From Chinchilla lanigera (Eukaryota; Chordata; Mammalia; Rodentia; Chinchillidae): a DNA stretch of 64,000 nt. Below, in pieces: positions 24,251-36,523 of this stretch. The stretch covers positions 3,432,542-3,496,541 of the forward strand of contig NW_004955416.1 of assembly GCF_000276665.1 (NCBI RefSeq), given 5' to 3'. The notes under the pieces are model-generated. The model did no database searches. It was given only the letters and a program-made list of their open reading frames with translations, and had not been told where the DNA came from. Within the stretch, counting starts at the first letter, position 1, and each line of letters opens with the position of its first letter. A program made the position numbers and the translations under genes.

Positions 24251-25469
24251 ATGGCCCTGAGCTCCGTGAAAATAAAGAGGTCCATGGAAAAATTAACTTG
24301 TTAGCTATCACCATTATTATTTGCTTTACTGAGAACCAATTTTAACAAGGAGATGGATATCTAAGAGGCAAGAATTTGTTTTCTTTTTATCTTCTCTTTA
24401 ATAAAAAACCTCTGATGTTCCTGAAGTGAATTGCCTACAGTGATTTTTTACTTCACATTCCTTCTAGTCTACGTTCTAGTCTTCTGAATAAGAACACTAA
24501 GCCAAAGTCAGGGAAAAAACTTAAGGACTCATTCCATTGAAAATCCAAGATGAATTGCAATTAATAAATTGACTAAGTGAATCTAACAAGGAGAGGACAG
24601 AGATCCTGGGAGGTGAAAATCCCTTTATACTGTGTGTATTTACTGTTGAATTTAGTTCTGGCATCAAGATGTACCACTGACAAACTAGAACACATTTAGA
24701 AGAGAGTAAAGTTTAACAACTTGCAATCAAGTTTATGTAGAATAATGAAAACTGTTGTTCAGTCAAGAGAAGATTCAAGGGGAAATACTTGATATATTTA
24801 GAGAATTGCTTTTTGAATAGGAATTAGAGATCTTTAATATGAGCTTAGAAGTAAACACAAAAACAGAAGACTTCAAGAAAACCTCAGCTAAAATTTTTCA
24901 TAGAAGCTTTCTAAGAAAACTATCTGAGGATGGAAAGGTCTATACTGAAATTTGTAGAATTTCTTTTTTACACTGAGATAGATTGTGGCAGGAATTTGAG
25001 CATCAGCTGATCTTTTGGATTAGGTTAATGGCTTGCAGATTTAAATTTCATGAAACAGAAAATTTCTAAATAGGAATCAATAATGCTTACTAATGTTTTA
25101 TAATGCCTTGTAAATATTTTAAAACCAAACCCAATGTTTGGTATCATTTCATAAATACACTATATTTTAAATAAAAGCACAGAAAGGCATAATATAGAAA
25201 TTAAAGGTCTTCTTTGCAAAAACAAAAACACTTGAACAATTGCTAACTTCATCATATAAAAATCTAGCTAAGTAAATCTAAAAATTAGATTACATGGGCT
25301 CCCTTCCGCTCCCTTTAGTACAGAATGGCAAAAATCTCTGTTATGGGTTATCAGGAGTCCCTTGATCATCATTTAGGAATTACTGAAACTTTAAAGTCTC
25401 TTCTAATCCTACCCTTCTGAGCTTTTGCATGAGCATGACAATACTGAACTGTAAATTGGATCTTTCTTC
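24251..25469. other. Non-coding stretch, nothing recognised
   Basis: AT-rich, with no supported repeat, gene or RNA. Confidence 0.4.
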
Positions 25470-25591
25470 AAGGAACATAGGGGGTTGGGGATTTAGCTCA
25501 GCGGCAAAAGAGCCTGCCTGGCAAGTGCAAGGTCGTGAGTTTGGTTCCCGGTACCGGAGAAAAACAAAACAAAACAAAAAAAGGAGCATAG
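25470..25591 (+). mobile_element. ID SINE with 11-bp target duplications
   Basis: The body (about 25481-25580) closely matches the ID at 6093, including the diagnostic GGTACCGGAGAAAAAC end and an (AAAAC)n tail. Flanks AAGGAACATAG (25470-25480) and AAGGAGCATAG (25581-25591) differ at one base. The A and B boxes are recognisable. Confidence 0.95.
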
Positions 25592-25762
25592 TAGTGACTG
25601 AGCAAAGTAAAAGTTACCTTCAAAATGCTGTGTAATATAAATTACTTATTTTAAAGGACTCACATTCAGGTGGCAACATGCTATAGTATAGGTAAAGCAC
25701 AGCTTTCACAGTGTGTTTCTTTATTCTTGTGGTAATAAACTAAATTGTAAAACAGGAAATTT

Positions 25763-25855
25763 GGCTGGGGATATAGCTCAGTGGCATAAGCGCCTGACTA
25801 GCAAGCACAGGGTCCTACTCAATCCCTGGTACAAAAAAAGAAAAAAAAAAAAAAC
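25763..25855 (+). mobile_element. ID SINE, older copy
   Basis: GGCTGGGGATATAGCTCAGTGG start, with a damaged B-box region (CTACTCAATCCC) and an A-rich tail. Approximate flanking similarity is AACAGGAAATTT on the left and AACCTAGGAAAATTT on the right. It lies in the same orientation 180 bp downstream of a younger ID. The TATAGCTC variant at the A box suggests a different, older ID subfamily. Confidence 0.85.
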
Positions 25856-26699
25856 CTAGGAAAATTTACTAAATACTAGTTAGGATATATTGTCATGAGC
25901 TAAATTTGTCTTCCCTCAAAACAAAGGGCAAACAAACTTATACACTAACATTTGACTTTTCAGAGAAAAAAAAAATCCAGTGTCAATATGAAAAGAATAG
26001 GAAATTTATCCAGGAAATTTTCTAGATACACTTAGCATTCAAGATAACTTAGCCAAATTATCTCAACTACAATTCCAACTGAAAAGAAGTTAGTAGTGTT
26101 CACAATATCAGACCCACAATAAAACTCTACCTGCAGTGATTTTTTTGCCCCTTTCCTCCAATTTTTCTTTGAATGTACATTGTAAGAATATTTGTATAAA
26201 TTACCTGAAAAAAAACTTTGTGAATTCAATGTATAGCTTGATTTCGAGTCCCTAAATAATTCAACATGTGTGCACACATGCTACATGCATACACACACAC
26301 ACAGACACTAGTCCTAGTAAGAGTGACATACAGTGACTAGTGAGGGGCAAACACTTCACCAGCTTCTACCCACTGCTATATCAATGCACATAAATTCTCA
26401 TTTGTAACACCCCTGCAGTTCCATTGTGTGGCTCCATTAGTCTATGCATGAATTATTCACACATGATACATCATAATGGCATCAGAGCCATTTATGATAT
26501 CAATTCATACTATTATAGAACAGGTAATCTTCAGCTGTCCAACACAACATGTGTTAATTAGATCTCCAAGAAACTTCGCTAGTCAATCATCTTTACAAAG
26601 CCCTGATCCTGTTCCACCTCCAATATGCCTTCCAATCACTCCATCCTACCTCTATTTTTCATTTTTTAATCTACTTATGGAATACCTGACATATTTAAT
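25856..26699. other. Non-coding stretch, nothing recognised
   Basis: A short (AC) tract occurs near 26291. No gene or repeat family can otherwise be supported. Confidence 0.4.
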
Positions 26700-26870
26700 C
26701 GTTTCAGCTACATTTTGTGTGTTGCTTTGCAGATTTAACTCTTGTATCCCCAAGTAAATGAGTTGATTCTTGAAAGGTGGAAACATGGGCTATAGCTCCT
26801 TTATACCTTCCACAGTTCTTTGCAAAGTTAGACACATAATAAATTTTCATTAAATTGTAATTGACTTCTT
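26700..26870 (+). mobile_element. L2 LINE 3' end fragment
   Basis: The 'tgtatccccaag' start and 'agttagacacataataaatt' end match the terminal L2 segment (consensus about 'ctggcacatagtaggcgctcaataaat'). It is short and decayed. Confidence 0.5.
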
Positions 26871-27282
26871 TAACTGCCCTACAAACAAATGCAAATCACA
26901 AATTTCTAGATGGATGGCTACTTGATTTAGCTCATTTTGATTCTGAATAATCACACAAGTTTTGGGTTGTATAGTTTATGATTGTTATGAAATATTTGTT
27001 CTACTTAGTTTTTATTTTATTTCCATCAATTATCTGAAGACACAAAATGCTTTTTGGTACAATATCTAGAAAGTAGGATTGGTTTTACGTTGGGAGAAAT
27101 CTGGCAAATCTATAGCATGGTGGTGGACACAATGAACAATCAATATGTTGTCATCATCACTTTTCCACTCTACATTTATTCAGGACATGCCACAATTGGC
27201 AATTATTGGCTTCATGCTTGTAATTAAAATCAATTTATAATGGAAAATCACACAGCTAAGTCCCATGTATCCAATAGGTACT
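26871..27282. other. Non-coding stretch, nothing recognised
   Basis: No feature recognised. Confidence 0.4.
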
Positions 27283-27480
27283 TGTTATGGTTTGTATCTA
27301 GATGTCTCCCCAAAAGAGGACCTCTCCTCATGAGGTCATAGATTTTTTTTGGAGGTGGCTGAATCTAGTGTGTGATTGATTAATAGTGCAACGTTGGGAT
27401 TAAAGGTACTGGGATTAAGGATGGGTGATTCCTGGATCAGTCAACTCATTGGATTGGCACTGTCCTAATGTAATAAGTTT
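27283..27480 (+). mobile_element. MaLR/ERVL-type LTR fragment (5' part)
   Basis: It begins TGTTATGGTTTGTATCTAG and then TGTCTCCCC, the 5' end of the same LTR family seen at 30436 (plus) and, reversed, at 34006 and 42158. The first 100 bases align with the copy at 30436, including 'gaggtggctgaatc'. The 3' part is lost or diverged. Confidence 0.6.
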
Positions 27481-28021
27481 CAAAATTGAAAGAGTATTAA
27501 GCATGCACACAATGAACTCAAAGTCTAATTACTTTTAGTCCTACTTTTGACACTACACCATGGCAATGAAGCATTTGTAAAGATAAATGATTATTTGGGG
27601 GAGGATTATCTTATATTCTGAGTATGCATTAATAATTCAGCTTTTCTAGGTACTAAATAAACTGTGAGGCCTGATTAACTCAATGCTTTAAGTAATTATT
27701 AAAATGGGTGCACAGGCCATTTGCATAAGGGGATATGAAATCATAAATTCATATGTGAGAACACTGAATGGATTTTTTATTATTCAAAAATCGCATTAGC
27801 CATGGTTCAGTGTAGTATATGTGCATGTAAGCTCTGACTCCTAGTTTTTCCTAATATTTTTAATATAGCCTCACTACAATTTTATGTTGTAATTTTAGTT
27901 AAATTATGTTTGGATAGATTACATATAGCCTCAGCAGCAAAAATTTTGAGATCCACATTACATGAAAGAAATCTGACCAATGAAAAGAAAATGATACCTG
28001 ACAATAAGTTGTACTTTATTA

Positions 28022-28335
28022 GATTAGAGTTGAATATCCCTTTTTAGAAATTTTTGGGTCCTTTTTCCATAGATTTTGAAATATATGTATATACCTAATA
28101 AGAGGATTGGGGGATGGGAATCATTTGCTTCATAAATACCTTATTCACATAACCTGAAAGTTTTTATAAAATATTTGTAATGTGCCTGCATTTGGCTACA
28201 AACCTGCCACGTGAGTGCAGACATAGAATTTTGCACTTAGGGCATAATTTCAGTTCTCAAACAGTTTTGCATTTATTTTGGAGCACTTTAGACATTGGAT
28301 TTTCAGATTAGAAACACTCCACTTGTCAGGATTGC
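28022..28335 (+). mobile_element. Tigger/pogo-type MITE relic
   Basis: The left end GTTGAATATCCCTTTTTAG and the right end 'ggattttcagattagaaaca' are imperfect inverted terminal repeats of the family with GAATATCCCTAATCCGAAAATCC-like ends. Internal strings 'cataacctgaaagttttta', 'tgcctgcatttgg' and 'gagcacttta' also fit. About 310 bp, non-autonomous, no transposase. Confidence 0.7.
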
Positions 28336-29794
28336 TAAATAAATAAGCAAACTATAATATGTCTATTTTTCTAGAAATCTTATCCACATTATGAAGGCTG
28401 TAAACTGAAGTTTCAAGATTTTTCAAACACGGTAATTTAAATTTTACTGCTAAATCACATCAAAACTTACCTACGTCCAAAGTTCAATTGTTGATGAACA
28501 CTGGATTTCATGGACTCAATAAACTATTCTTTTCATGTAATAGAATTTGCTTTGATTTTCTGTCAGTTATAAATCAAACAAACAAAACCAGAGTTCATAC
28601 ATGGAAAATCAAGATGTAACAATCAAGAGGGAAAGAGAATGTGGAGGATGTGTATCAGAACATGCTAACTATAATCAATAATCAGGAAGAAGAGGCTACT
28701 AATAATATAGAGATGAGAAGGACTTGGACAAGAAGTAAAAACATTTTGCTTGTCTTTAACTTGAAAGCAAAGGTGCAGACTTTGACTTATGTATTTAATA
28801 ATTGATGACTCTGCCTTACCTTTCTTCAAAGGACTTTAACCTCTGAGAACTGAGAGTCCCCGATAAACATGGTAAGACTCAATATTTTGTTGAAAATATT
28901 TTAGTGCTCTTAAACACCACCAAACCGTCATTTCTACTGTTTTCATATTTCAGAATATTAAGTACCTTATGTCTATAATATATATATATATATGAGATGC
29001 AAAGCAAAACAGAGAAAGATATTAAAGACAGAAACACCTTCACTGAATTATTAAGATTATTTTGACTCACCCACAGTGGGGATTTTTAAAAACATTTTAC
29101 TTAATACTTTTGAGATTGTTCTGGAATTGGCAATGAAAATTTAAGGTCAGAAGATTCCTTTCAAAGGGTCTTTTTAGAACTATTTTCCCATAAAATGGTC
29201 ACAATTCTTCAGTTTTTATTGTATTAAAATATTTGTTAACCTATTATCATTTAACCCTTTTTGTTGGGAGAAATGAAAAGCATCATTTGCTTTTTACTAC
29301 AGATTCTCAAGAACACAGAGAATAAGCAGGAGGGAAAAAACACAGCAGTGTAAAAATCCCTGTATTCTACTTTTGACCCACCAGGGATTAAACCTATGAA
29401 CTGGGAAAAGTTAGTTATTATAAGTCTTAGAACTTCTTTTGAATAATGGAGAATTTGGTACCTGCTCCAAAGTGTTGTTTTACAGCTACTGAGTAACCAG
29501 GTCTAAAGTGTTACCACAAAATCAGACCAGGTATGCCCAGTTAAATTTCTTTCTTTGCCCCTTTTATAAACAAATGCAGACAATGACGACCACAATATTT
29601 CTAGAAATTCTCAACAAAAAATTTAAAGTTTAAATATTTTACTACATTATCTATTAAATCATCAGTTATGAAAAAGAGAAAAAGACTTGGGAAGTAAGAA
29701 GGTGATTTTTAAAAGTGTTCTAAACACCAGGAGACCTAAAGGGTGCTATATGAATACAATTTGCCATTGACAGCTAGGACTTTTTCAGGTGTAA
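28336..29794. other. Non-coding stretch, nothing recognised
   Basis: AT-rich. It holds a short TA tract at 28978-28993 and no gene or repeat family I can support. Confidence 0.4.
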
Positions 29795-30050
29795 CACTAA
29801 GAGTCAGTACTTACTGTGTGTCAAGCACTATGCTCTTTATCTTAGGTATCTTAGCACATACAACGTGTAAATCAATGATGTGGAGAACATATTGTTACTA
29901 TCCACATATCACAAATGCATGAACAGGTTGACAGGTGGAAATTAGTTTGCCAAGATCACATACCAGCAATGGGCAGATCCTGGATTGAAATCCAGACAGT
30001 CTGCCTTCAGGGTACAGTGCTTTTCCTATGGACCAGCAACCTTAGTTTCT
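29795..30050 (-). mobile_element. MIR SINE, antisense
   Basis: Antisense MIR landmarks in order: 'tactgtgtgtcaagcactat', 'atttgccaagatcacatacc' (the conserved core, about 29945), 'ggcagatcctggattgaaat' and 'ccagacagtctgccttcagg' (tRNA-related 5' head). The copy is nearly full length and old. Confidence 0.85.
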
Positions 30051-30430
30051 CTCAGTTCAAACTCCAAGCATTCATGCATTTACTCATGTCTGTTACCTAT
30101 ACGAGCAATGTAGGAGCCCTTAGATCCTCCCCTAAGGAATGATTTAGACTATATTAACAGACAAAATGAGAGCCTTGGGTGACCGAGAGAATAAAAAAGT
30201 GGTATAAAACAAGAGTGAAGAAGGAAGAAAGTGCAGTTGGCTCCCCTACTATCATTACAGTTGAAACATAAGGGATATCTTTACATTTATTGATGTCTTC
30301 TTCAATCTCTTACATTAGTGGTATATAGTTTTCCCTGTACAGATTTTTTACTTTCTTGGTTAAATTCATTTCTAAGCCTTTAAGTGGATGTTTGTACAGG
30401 AGACTTTTTTTTAATTTCTTTTTTGGATAG

Positions 30431-31407
30431 TTAGTTGTTATGGCTTGTATTTAGATGTTCCCCCAAAGCTTAATAATGTCATAAGAGGTGCTTTTTGAAG
30501 GTGGCTGGATCAGAGTGTGCAGTGTTGAGATTAAGGATGTAATGCTAGTGTCAGTTCATAGTGTGCTGCTGAAATTAAGGGAGTGAGTGCTACCTGCCCT
30601 AAGGACAGGTAGTCTGGATAAACTACAAGGCATGGGAAGAGCTGCTGTGATTGTTGATTGTTGCTGGCCACTTTTTGCTTTCTGCTTGCTGTCTTGCTGC
30701 AGTCTGCCTTTTGCCTGCCATGAACTATTTCTTCTCTGCAGTGGTCCTCTGCCATCTCCACTGCCCCCGCTGCTTTGGAGACAGTCAACAATGAACAGAA
30801 ACATCTACAAACTGTGAGCCAAATAAACCCTTCCTCCTGTGATTGCTGATTTATTGTGTCAACTTCAGAAAGAGGAGCTCAACTAAATTGGCTCAGCAAT
30901 TCCACACCCTGGAGTGTGGAAGACACACCATAGGCAGCTGGTCACATTGGCAGTATAAAGAGGAAATGCAGAAGGATGGATCTGCTTCTGTTTCTTCAGA
31001 GGAGTTCCAGTCTTCACCTTCAGTTTGGACATCATCTCCTGGCTTCTAGTGCAGACTCATCAGCTTCCAGCCCAGATTCTTCAGCCTTCCAGCATAGGCA
31101 TAGACTCTTCAGTCTTTCATTACAGACCCATTGGCCTCCTGATGCAGACTTGCAGTGGACACTGCAGTGAACTCCAGACCTTTGACTGAATCCTTTTGTC
31201 TCCATTGTGCTGACAGACCCTCCTCATTCTTCCACGTCTGACACCGTGGGTGGCCATTGTAAGTTAATCTTATAAATTCTTATATATTTGTATATATTGT
31301 GTTATATCTGTTTCTCTAGTAAATACTACTGATACACCTCCTTTAGCTTGGGGTGTCATGTGTCTTGTCTCAGCAACAACAAGTCAACTAAGACATAAGA
31401 CATTAGT
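30431..31407 (+). mobile_element. MaLR/ERVL-type LTR inserted in L1, TTAGT duplication
   Basis: The LTR proper (30436-31402) begins TGTTATGGCTTGTATTTAG and ends CTAAGACATAAGACA. TTAGT flanks it on both sides (30431-30435, 31403-31407), and the L1 sequence resumes 'gtgtatagaaat' as in other L1 copies. Toward the end of its left part is 'gagccaaataaacccttcct', holding an AATAAA. It is split at 30839 by a second LTR. Confidence 0.85.
30835..31341 (+). mobile_element. Second LTR nested in the first, CCTCC duplication
   Basis: This 497-bp unit (30840-31336) begins TGTGATTGCTGATTTATTG and ends CTACTGATACA. It is flanked by perfect CCTCC at 30835-30839 and 31337-31341. The sequence near its end, 'tctgtttctctagtaaatac', matches the end of the LTR at 43690-44390, so both belong to one ERVL-like family. 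The interior contains a run of imperfect 'cttcagcc' / 'cagactcttcag' repeats and no coding sequence. Confidence 0.8.
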
Positions 31408-31608
31408 GTATAGAAATAATTATGTTTTGCATCTTGAGTTTTATCCTACAAAGTGGTTGAATTAGTTTAGTTCAAATTTACTTCTGAGTTACTTCTAAGA
31501 GATTTTGGTGAACTCCTTATGATTTTCTATATATAAGAACATGTAACATGCAAAGAAAACAATTTTACTTCTTTTCCAATTGGCTGTTCTTTCACTTTCT
31601 TTTTTCCT

Positions 31609-31689
31609 TTCTCTCTCTCTCTCTCTCCCCCTTCCCTCTCCCTCTCCCTCTTCTTCTCCCTCTCCCTCTCCCTCTCCCTCTCCCTCTCT
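31609..31689. repeat. (CT)n / (CCCTCT)n simple repeat
   Basis: Pyrimidine tract of CT and CCCTCT units inside the antisense L1 ORF2. On the minus strand it yields a spurious Arg-Gly-rich frame. Confidence 0.95.
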
Positions 31690-33267
31690 GTCCTTCTATT
31701 CTTTTTATTTGCTTAATAGCTCTGATTAGGACAGTTAGTACTATATGGGATATAAATGGTAAGAGTGGACGTCTTTGTCTTGTTATGTTTAGATTTATTT
31801 CTTTCATATCTATATTCCTTCTATATCCTATATTAATTCCTTCTATATCCAATTTGTTGAGATTTTATCATAATGGACATAAAATGTTGTCAAATGTTTT
31901 TCCACACCTACTGATAGTATAATATGGTTTTAATCCTTCATGGAGCTAATATAGCGTATCACATGTCTTAATTTGTACATATTGAAACATAGCAAAGGGT
32001 TAAATCCCATTTGATCATGACATATAATCCTTTTCTTGTTCTATTGACAACTTTTGATAGTAGTGTGTTGATAGTAGTCTGTTGAGAATTTTTCAGGGAC
32101 ATTGGTCTACAATTTTTTGGTAATCACTCAATTTCCGTTTGCTATTAGGGTAATACTAGCCTATAAAGTAAATTGGGAAAAATTAATGTTTCTTCTAATT
32201 TTGGAAGACTTTGTGAAAGATTAACATTCATTTTTTCCTAAATGATTGGTGGAATTTACCAGTGAATCTATCACAGCCTGGAACTTTCTTTGTTGGGAAA
32301 TTTTTTATTACTGATTCAATTTTCTTATTCATTATTTTCTGTTCAGATTTTCTATCTGTTCCTGAGTCATTCTTGGTAGGTTGAAAGTGTCTAAGGATTT
32401 ATGGATTCAATATTTTTAAATGCCCACTTTACCCAAAGCAATCTATAGAGTCAATGTAATTCATAACAAAACTATAGCAGCATTCCTCAAAGAAATGAAT
32501 TAAGGAACCTTAAAATGTCCATGCAAGTACATAAGATCAAAACTGGAGATACCACCCTGCCAGATTTCAAAATGTAGTACAAAGTATAGTAATCAAAACA
32601 ATATCATATTGGCATAAAACAGACATATAGGCCAATGGTATGGCATAAAAATCCCTGAAACAAATCAATAGATGTATGATCATTTCTTATTTAACAAAAG
32701 TGCCAAGAACACACAATAGGTAAAGCATAGTCTCCTCAGCAAATGGTGCTCCAAAACCAGATGGTGATGTGTTTGAACTATTACTCAGTATCATGCTATA
32801 TACAAAAGTCACCACAAAATAGACTAAAGACTTAAGTTTAAGGCCTGAAAATGTAGAACTCCTAAAAGAAACATAGGGGAAACTATTCTTAATATTCATC
32901 TGAATAATAATTCTTTTGGTAAGACCCTCAAAAGCATAGGCAAATGAAAATAGTAGACAGATGGTATTGCATCAAACTCAAAAGCATACATGCACAGCAA
33001 AGTAAGTAAGTAACAGAAAGAAGAGGCAAAATACAGAATAGGAGAAATAATGGCAAACTGTATACAAGAGGTTCATATCCAAAATATATATATAAAGAAA
33101 CCTCAGTTTTAAAAAAATGAGCAAAAGACGTGAATAGATGTTTCTCAAAGGAACATATTCAAACGACCCAGAGGTATATGAAGAGCACTCAGCATCACTA
33201 GTGACCAGTCAAATGCAAAACTAAACCACAATGAGATATCATTTCACATCTATTACAATGACTACTA

Positions 33268-33415
33268 TCAAAAGGACAGGAAACTTTTTTTTTTTTTTGG
33301 TTTTCCTTTTTCCTTTTTTTTTTTTTTTCTGGTACCAGGAATCGAACTCACTACCTTGCTCTTGCCAGGCAGGCACTGTGCTGCTGAGCTAAATCCCCAG
33401 CCCCTCAAAAGGACA
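33268..33415 (-). mobile_element. ID SINE, antisense, in L1 ORF2
   Basis: The body (about 33285-33404) has a very long T-rich tail (33285-33341) followed by 'ctggtaccaggaatcgaact' and ending TAAATCCCCAGCCCC. TCAAAAGGACA is present at 33268-33278 and at 33405-33415. The long tail suggests a fairly recent insertion or tail expansion. Confidence 0.93.
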
Positions 33416-34000
33416 AAATGTGAAAAGTTTTAGCAAGGAGGTACAGAAAAGTGAGAATTTATACACTGTTGGTGAGACTATTAGTAGGTCGATCCATTAT
33501 AGAAAATACTATTGACAATTCTCAGAAAATTAAATTAGAATCGTCATATGATTCAGCCATTCTGCCACTAGATATATATCCAAAAGAATTAAATCAGTAT
33601 GTCAAAGACATATGTCTACCCTAATGTTCTCTACAGCATTATTTGCAGTGGCCGGGATACAGAATCAGCTGACATGTACACCAGTGGATTACTGGATAAC
33701 AAAAATGTGAAACACACACAAAAGGAATACTACTTAACCTCTAAAATGAAGCAAATCTTGCCTTTTGTGACAACATGAATGATACTTCAGGGTAGGTACT
33801 AAGTGATACAGCCAGACACAGCAGTACACATATTCATCTTACTTACATGTGCACTCTAAAATAGTTAAAACTTACAGAAGAAGAGATTACATCACACTTG
33901 TCAGGGACCAGTAGGTGGGAGAAATGAAGAGATGCTGATCAATATATAAATAAGCTTAAAATTATGCAGGATGAACAAGTTCTAGGGATCTGAAGTAGAG

Positions 34001-34358
34001 CATGGTGTATCAGTCACTTTCCAGGCTCTGGGAAAACATACCCAATACTTCCCAGGTAAATGAGGAGAGGATTACTTGATTCAGTTTAGACTGAATTCAG
34101 GCTAAACTCTGCAGGCTTCAGAACACAAATAGCATGGTAGAAAGGTCTAACCAAGGCCAGCAGGTCCTCACATGGCAACTAAAATGCAGAGACAGAAAGG
34201 AGAGGCCAGGCATAAGAAGGCACCTTCTGGCTCACATTCCCAGTGACTGCCCCCAACTAGGCCCCACCTCACAGCACACTCAGATACTGACCTCATCCAT
34301 GAATGGGGTGCTATACTCAGCAGGGGGAGACAGATTAAATTTAAGCCATAACACATTA
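34001..34358 (-). mobile_element. MaLR/ERVL-type LTR, antisense, in L1 3' UTR
   Basis: The 348-bp LTR (34006-34353) reads on the minus strand TGTTATGGCTTAAATTTAATC to CTGATACA. L1 3' UTR sequence breaks at 'agtagagcatgg' and resumes 'tgactatagttattaat', so the insertion point is exact. The expected 5-bp duplication is CATGG on the left and CATTA on the right, two bases decayed. Confidence 0.8.
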
Positions 34359-34466
34359 TGACTATAGTTATTAATTTTATATTGTATATTTGAAATTTGC
34401 CAAGAGTAGATTTTAGATGTTTCCTTTCCCCATAAAATGGTAACTTTATGATGTCATTATTACGTT

Positions 34467-34593
34467 AGATGTCTTTATTTTTTGCTTTTTTTTATTTTAT
34501 TTTTCTTCCGGTACCAGGAATTGAACTCATGACCTTGTGCTTGCCAGGCAGGCACTGTGCCGCTGAGCTAAATCCCCAGCCCAGATGTCTTTA
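34467..34593 (-). mobile_element. ID SINE, antisense, in L1 3' UTR
   Basis: The body (34478-34582) runs from its T-rich tail to TAAATCCCCAGCCC. Perfect 11-bp flanks AGATGTCTTTA lie at 34467-34477 and 34583-34593. Confidence 0.95.
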
Positions 34594-34611
34594 GAGTGGT
34601 ACGAATTTCAC

Positions 34612-34634
34612 AATATATATATATATATATATAT
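34612..34634. repeat. (TA)n microsatellite
   Basis: TA run inside the L1 3' UTR, at a position where the L1MA 3' UTR normally has a short 'gtatacatatatc' segment. It has probably expanded from it. Confidence 0.85.
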
Positions 34635-34705
34635 CAAAATATCCCCTTGTCCACCATAAATACATACAATTTTCTTTTGATAGATAGATCTCAATAAAGC
34701 TACAA

Positions 34706-36149
34706 AATTAGTGGATGAAGCAATAAAATTGGGTTCTCAGTAGGTTAAAGCATCACTCAGAGTCACACTGCTCAATATGAATAAAAAAATCATGAGTGGG
34801 TCTGGTTCATCGCATTTCTAGGCCTTTGAGTAGACAAGTCGATGTAGGAGAGAAAAACACGGGTCAATACACTACCTGGCTTTCTAAAAATGAGAACCAT
34901 TCCAGTGGAACAATGGACTGTATTTACTTGAATGAAAGAACAAAAATATCTAAAAATTTCCCTAAAGCATGAAGATAGATAAAATCCAGGTGGAAGAAAA
35001 CTTTTGTGGGTTTTGACCACAAGAAGTAAGATTTAAAAACAAAGTTTCAAAACTATTGATTTGAGGCCTAGAAGAAGAAAGCACTGGTAGATGACGTATT
35101 TAACAAGATTCTGGAATAGAGCAACTAATAGGGATTTAGGCTAGAAACTAACTATACAAACATATTAGGCTTATGTAATAAAGAATTTCTAAAAATTTTA
35201 ATACCCATGGGGTATAAATAAACCTTGCAAAACATGAATAAATCATGAAAATGGATCAATATCCATATTCTGGTTGTGATATGGTACTATAATTCTTCAG
35301 GCATTATCATTGGGAGAAATTGGGAAAGGGGAACAAAATTTCTCTGCTTTCTCTAATAAATTGCATATGAATTTGCATTTCAAGAAAATAATGTCTAACG
35401 TAACAAAATAGTTTATTTATTGAAGCACTGTATGAGATGCAAAATAGCACAGGGACAAATGTTAGTGGAATGAATCAAGTGATGAATTAGTGACATTTTT
35501 AGGTAATTATGTGTCATATTTTAAGATGCTATCGGTTTTCCAAGAATTGTGAGAAATACATTGCCATTGTTTAGAGCTCCTCAACCTATGGCATTCTATT
35601 ATAGAAACCAAAACAGACTAAGATTTAGGTCAGTGTAACTAAATTGTTTCTTCTCCTCCTCCCATTAGTATAGATTTAGGCTATTGTTTTAGCTCTCAAC
35701 TTAGTCTTACTGTTTACAATGTCCACTTTGCAATGCAAATTCCAGATTGCTTTCCCTAAAACATATCTTTGATGACCCTTCCTATCTCAAAAAGAACCAA
35801 AAATTCCTCACTGTATACAGAATAAAATTAATAGCCTTAAACAAACAGCACCAATCTTGCTGAACTCCTGCTCCATTGTTCCTTACAAAATCTTCACTCA
35901 ATCCGCACAAGTAAATTAACTTTTGATTGCCAGAGTAAGATTTAGACTTCTTGTTTCTTATAAACTTACAATTTGAGCACATCTAGACGTATCCTTCAGA
36001 TTAACCTCTATCTACTAAGTGATATAGGTAATTGTTTATTCCCCTAGTCTTAATTCATTCACCTGAAAAATGAGTATAAACATAACTTCCAAAGATTTAT
36101 GAAGAATGAGATAACATGTCAGAAATTCTTAATGTCTAAAATTCACAGT
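34706..36149. other. Non-coding stretch, nothing recognised
   Basis: No repeat family, gene or RNA that I can support. Confidence 0.4.
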
Positions 36150-36154
36150 GCCTA

Positions 36155-36523
36155 TGTTTAATTAGCTTTCTGTGACTGTAACAGATAACAGAGATAAATC
36201 AACCTGTAAGAGAAAAGGTTTATTTTGGCTCACAGTTCTGGAATTTCCAATCCATGATTGAGTAAACACACTACTTTTAGGCTGCTGGTAGACAGATATG
36301 GTGATAGGAGCGTATGGCAGAGCAAAGCCATTTACTTCACAGCCACATTGCTGAAGAGGGAAGGAGGAAGAGAGTTCCAGGAAACCCTCGTGGTCATGCC
36401 CTCAGTGAACTAAAGCCCCCAGTAGTCTCTTACAGAGTCTACCACATCCTGTGACTGCTGAAAGGTGGAGAACAAGACTAAGGCATGGGTCTTTGGGGGA
36501 TATTCCAGATTCCAACTATAGCA
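36155..36523 (-). mobile_element. MaLR/ERVL-type LTR, antisense
   Basis: On the plus strand it starts TGTTTAATTAGCTTTCTGTG and ends CCAACTATAGCA. Typical antisense landmarks are 'gtttattttggctcacagtt' (36220), 'atggcagagcaaagcc' (36313) and 'ggtctttgggggatattcca' (36488). It is older than the copies at 34006 and 42158. Flanking 5-mers (GCCTA and ACCTG) do not clearly match. Confidence 0.7.

Larger units (their letters stand above)
30265..34705 (+). mobile_element. Old twin-primed L1MA-like element, multiply interrupted
   Basis: Two L1 pieces face opposite ways. 30265-32400 is ORF2 on the minus strand (the segment from the reverse transcriptase region down to the 'aagggatatctttacattta' site). 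32405-34705 is the rest of ORF2 plus 3' UTR on the plus strand, starting 'tttacccaaagcaatctata'. In ORF2 order the outer left end (30265) is immediately followed by the start of the plus-strand piece, exactly as twin priming predicts. The 3' UTR ends 'gatctcaataaagcta' (34688). Every frame is broken. Later insertions: LTRs at 30436-31402 and 34006-34353, IDs at 33285-33404 and 34478-34582. Confidence 0.8.

Noticed and set aside
31592..31852. Minus-strand frame with an Arg-Gly-rich segment, resembling an RGG-box protein
   Set aside because: The RG repeat is only the translation of the CT/CCCTCT simple repeat inside an antisense L1 ORF2.
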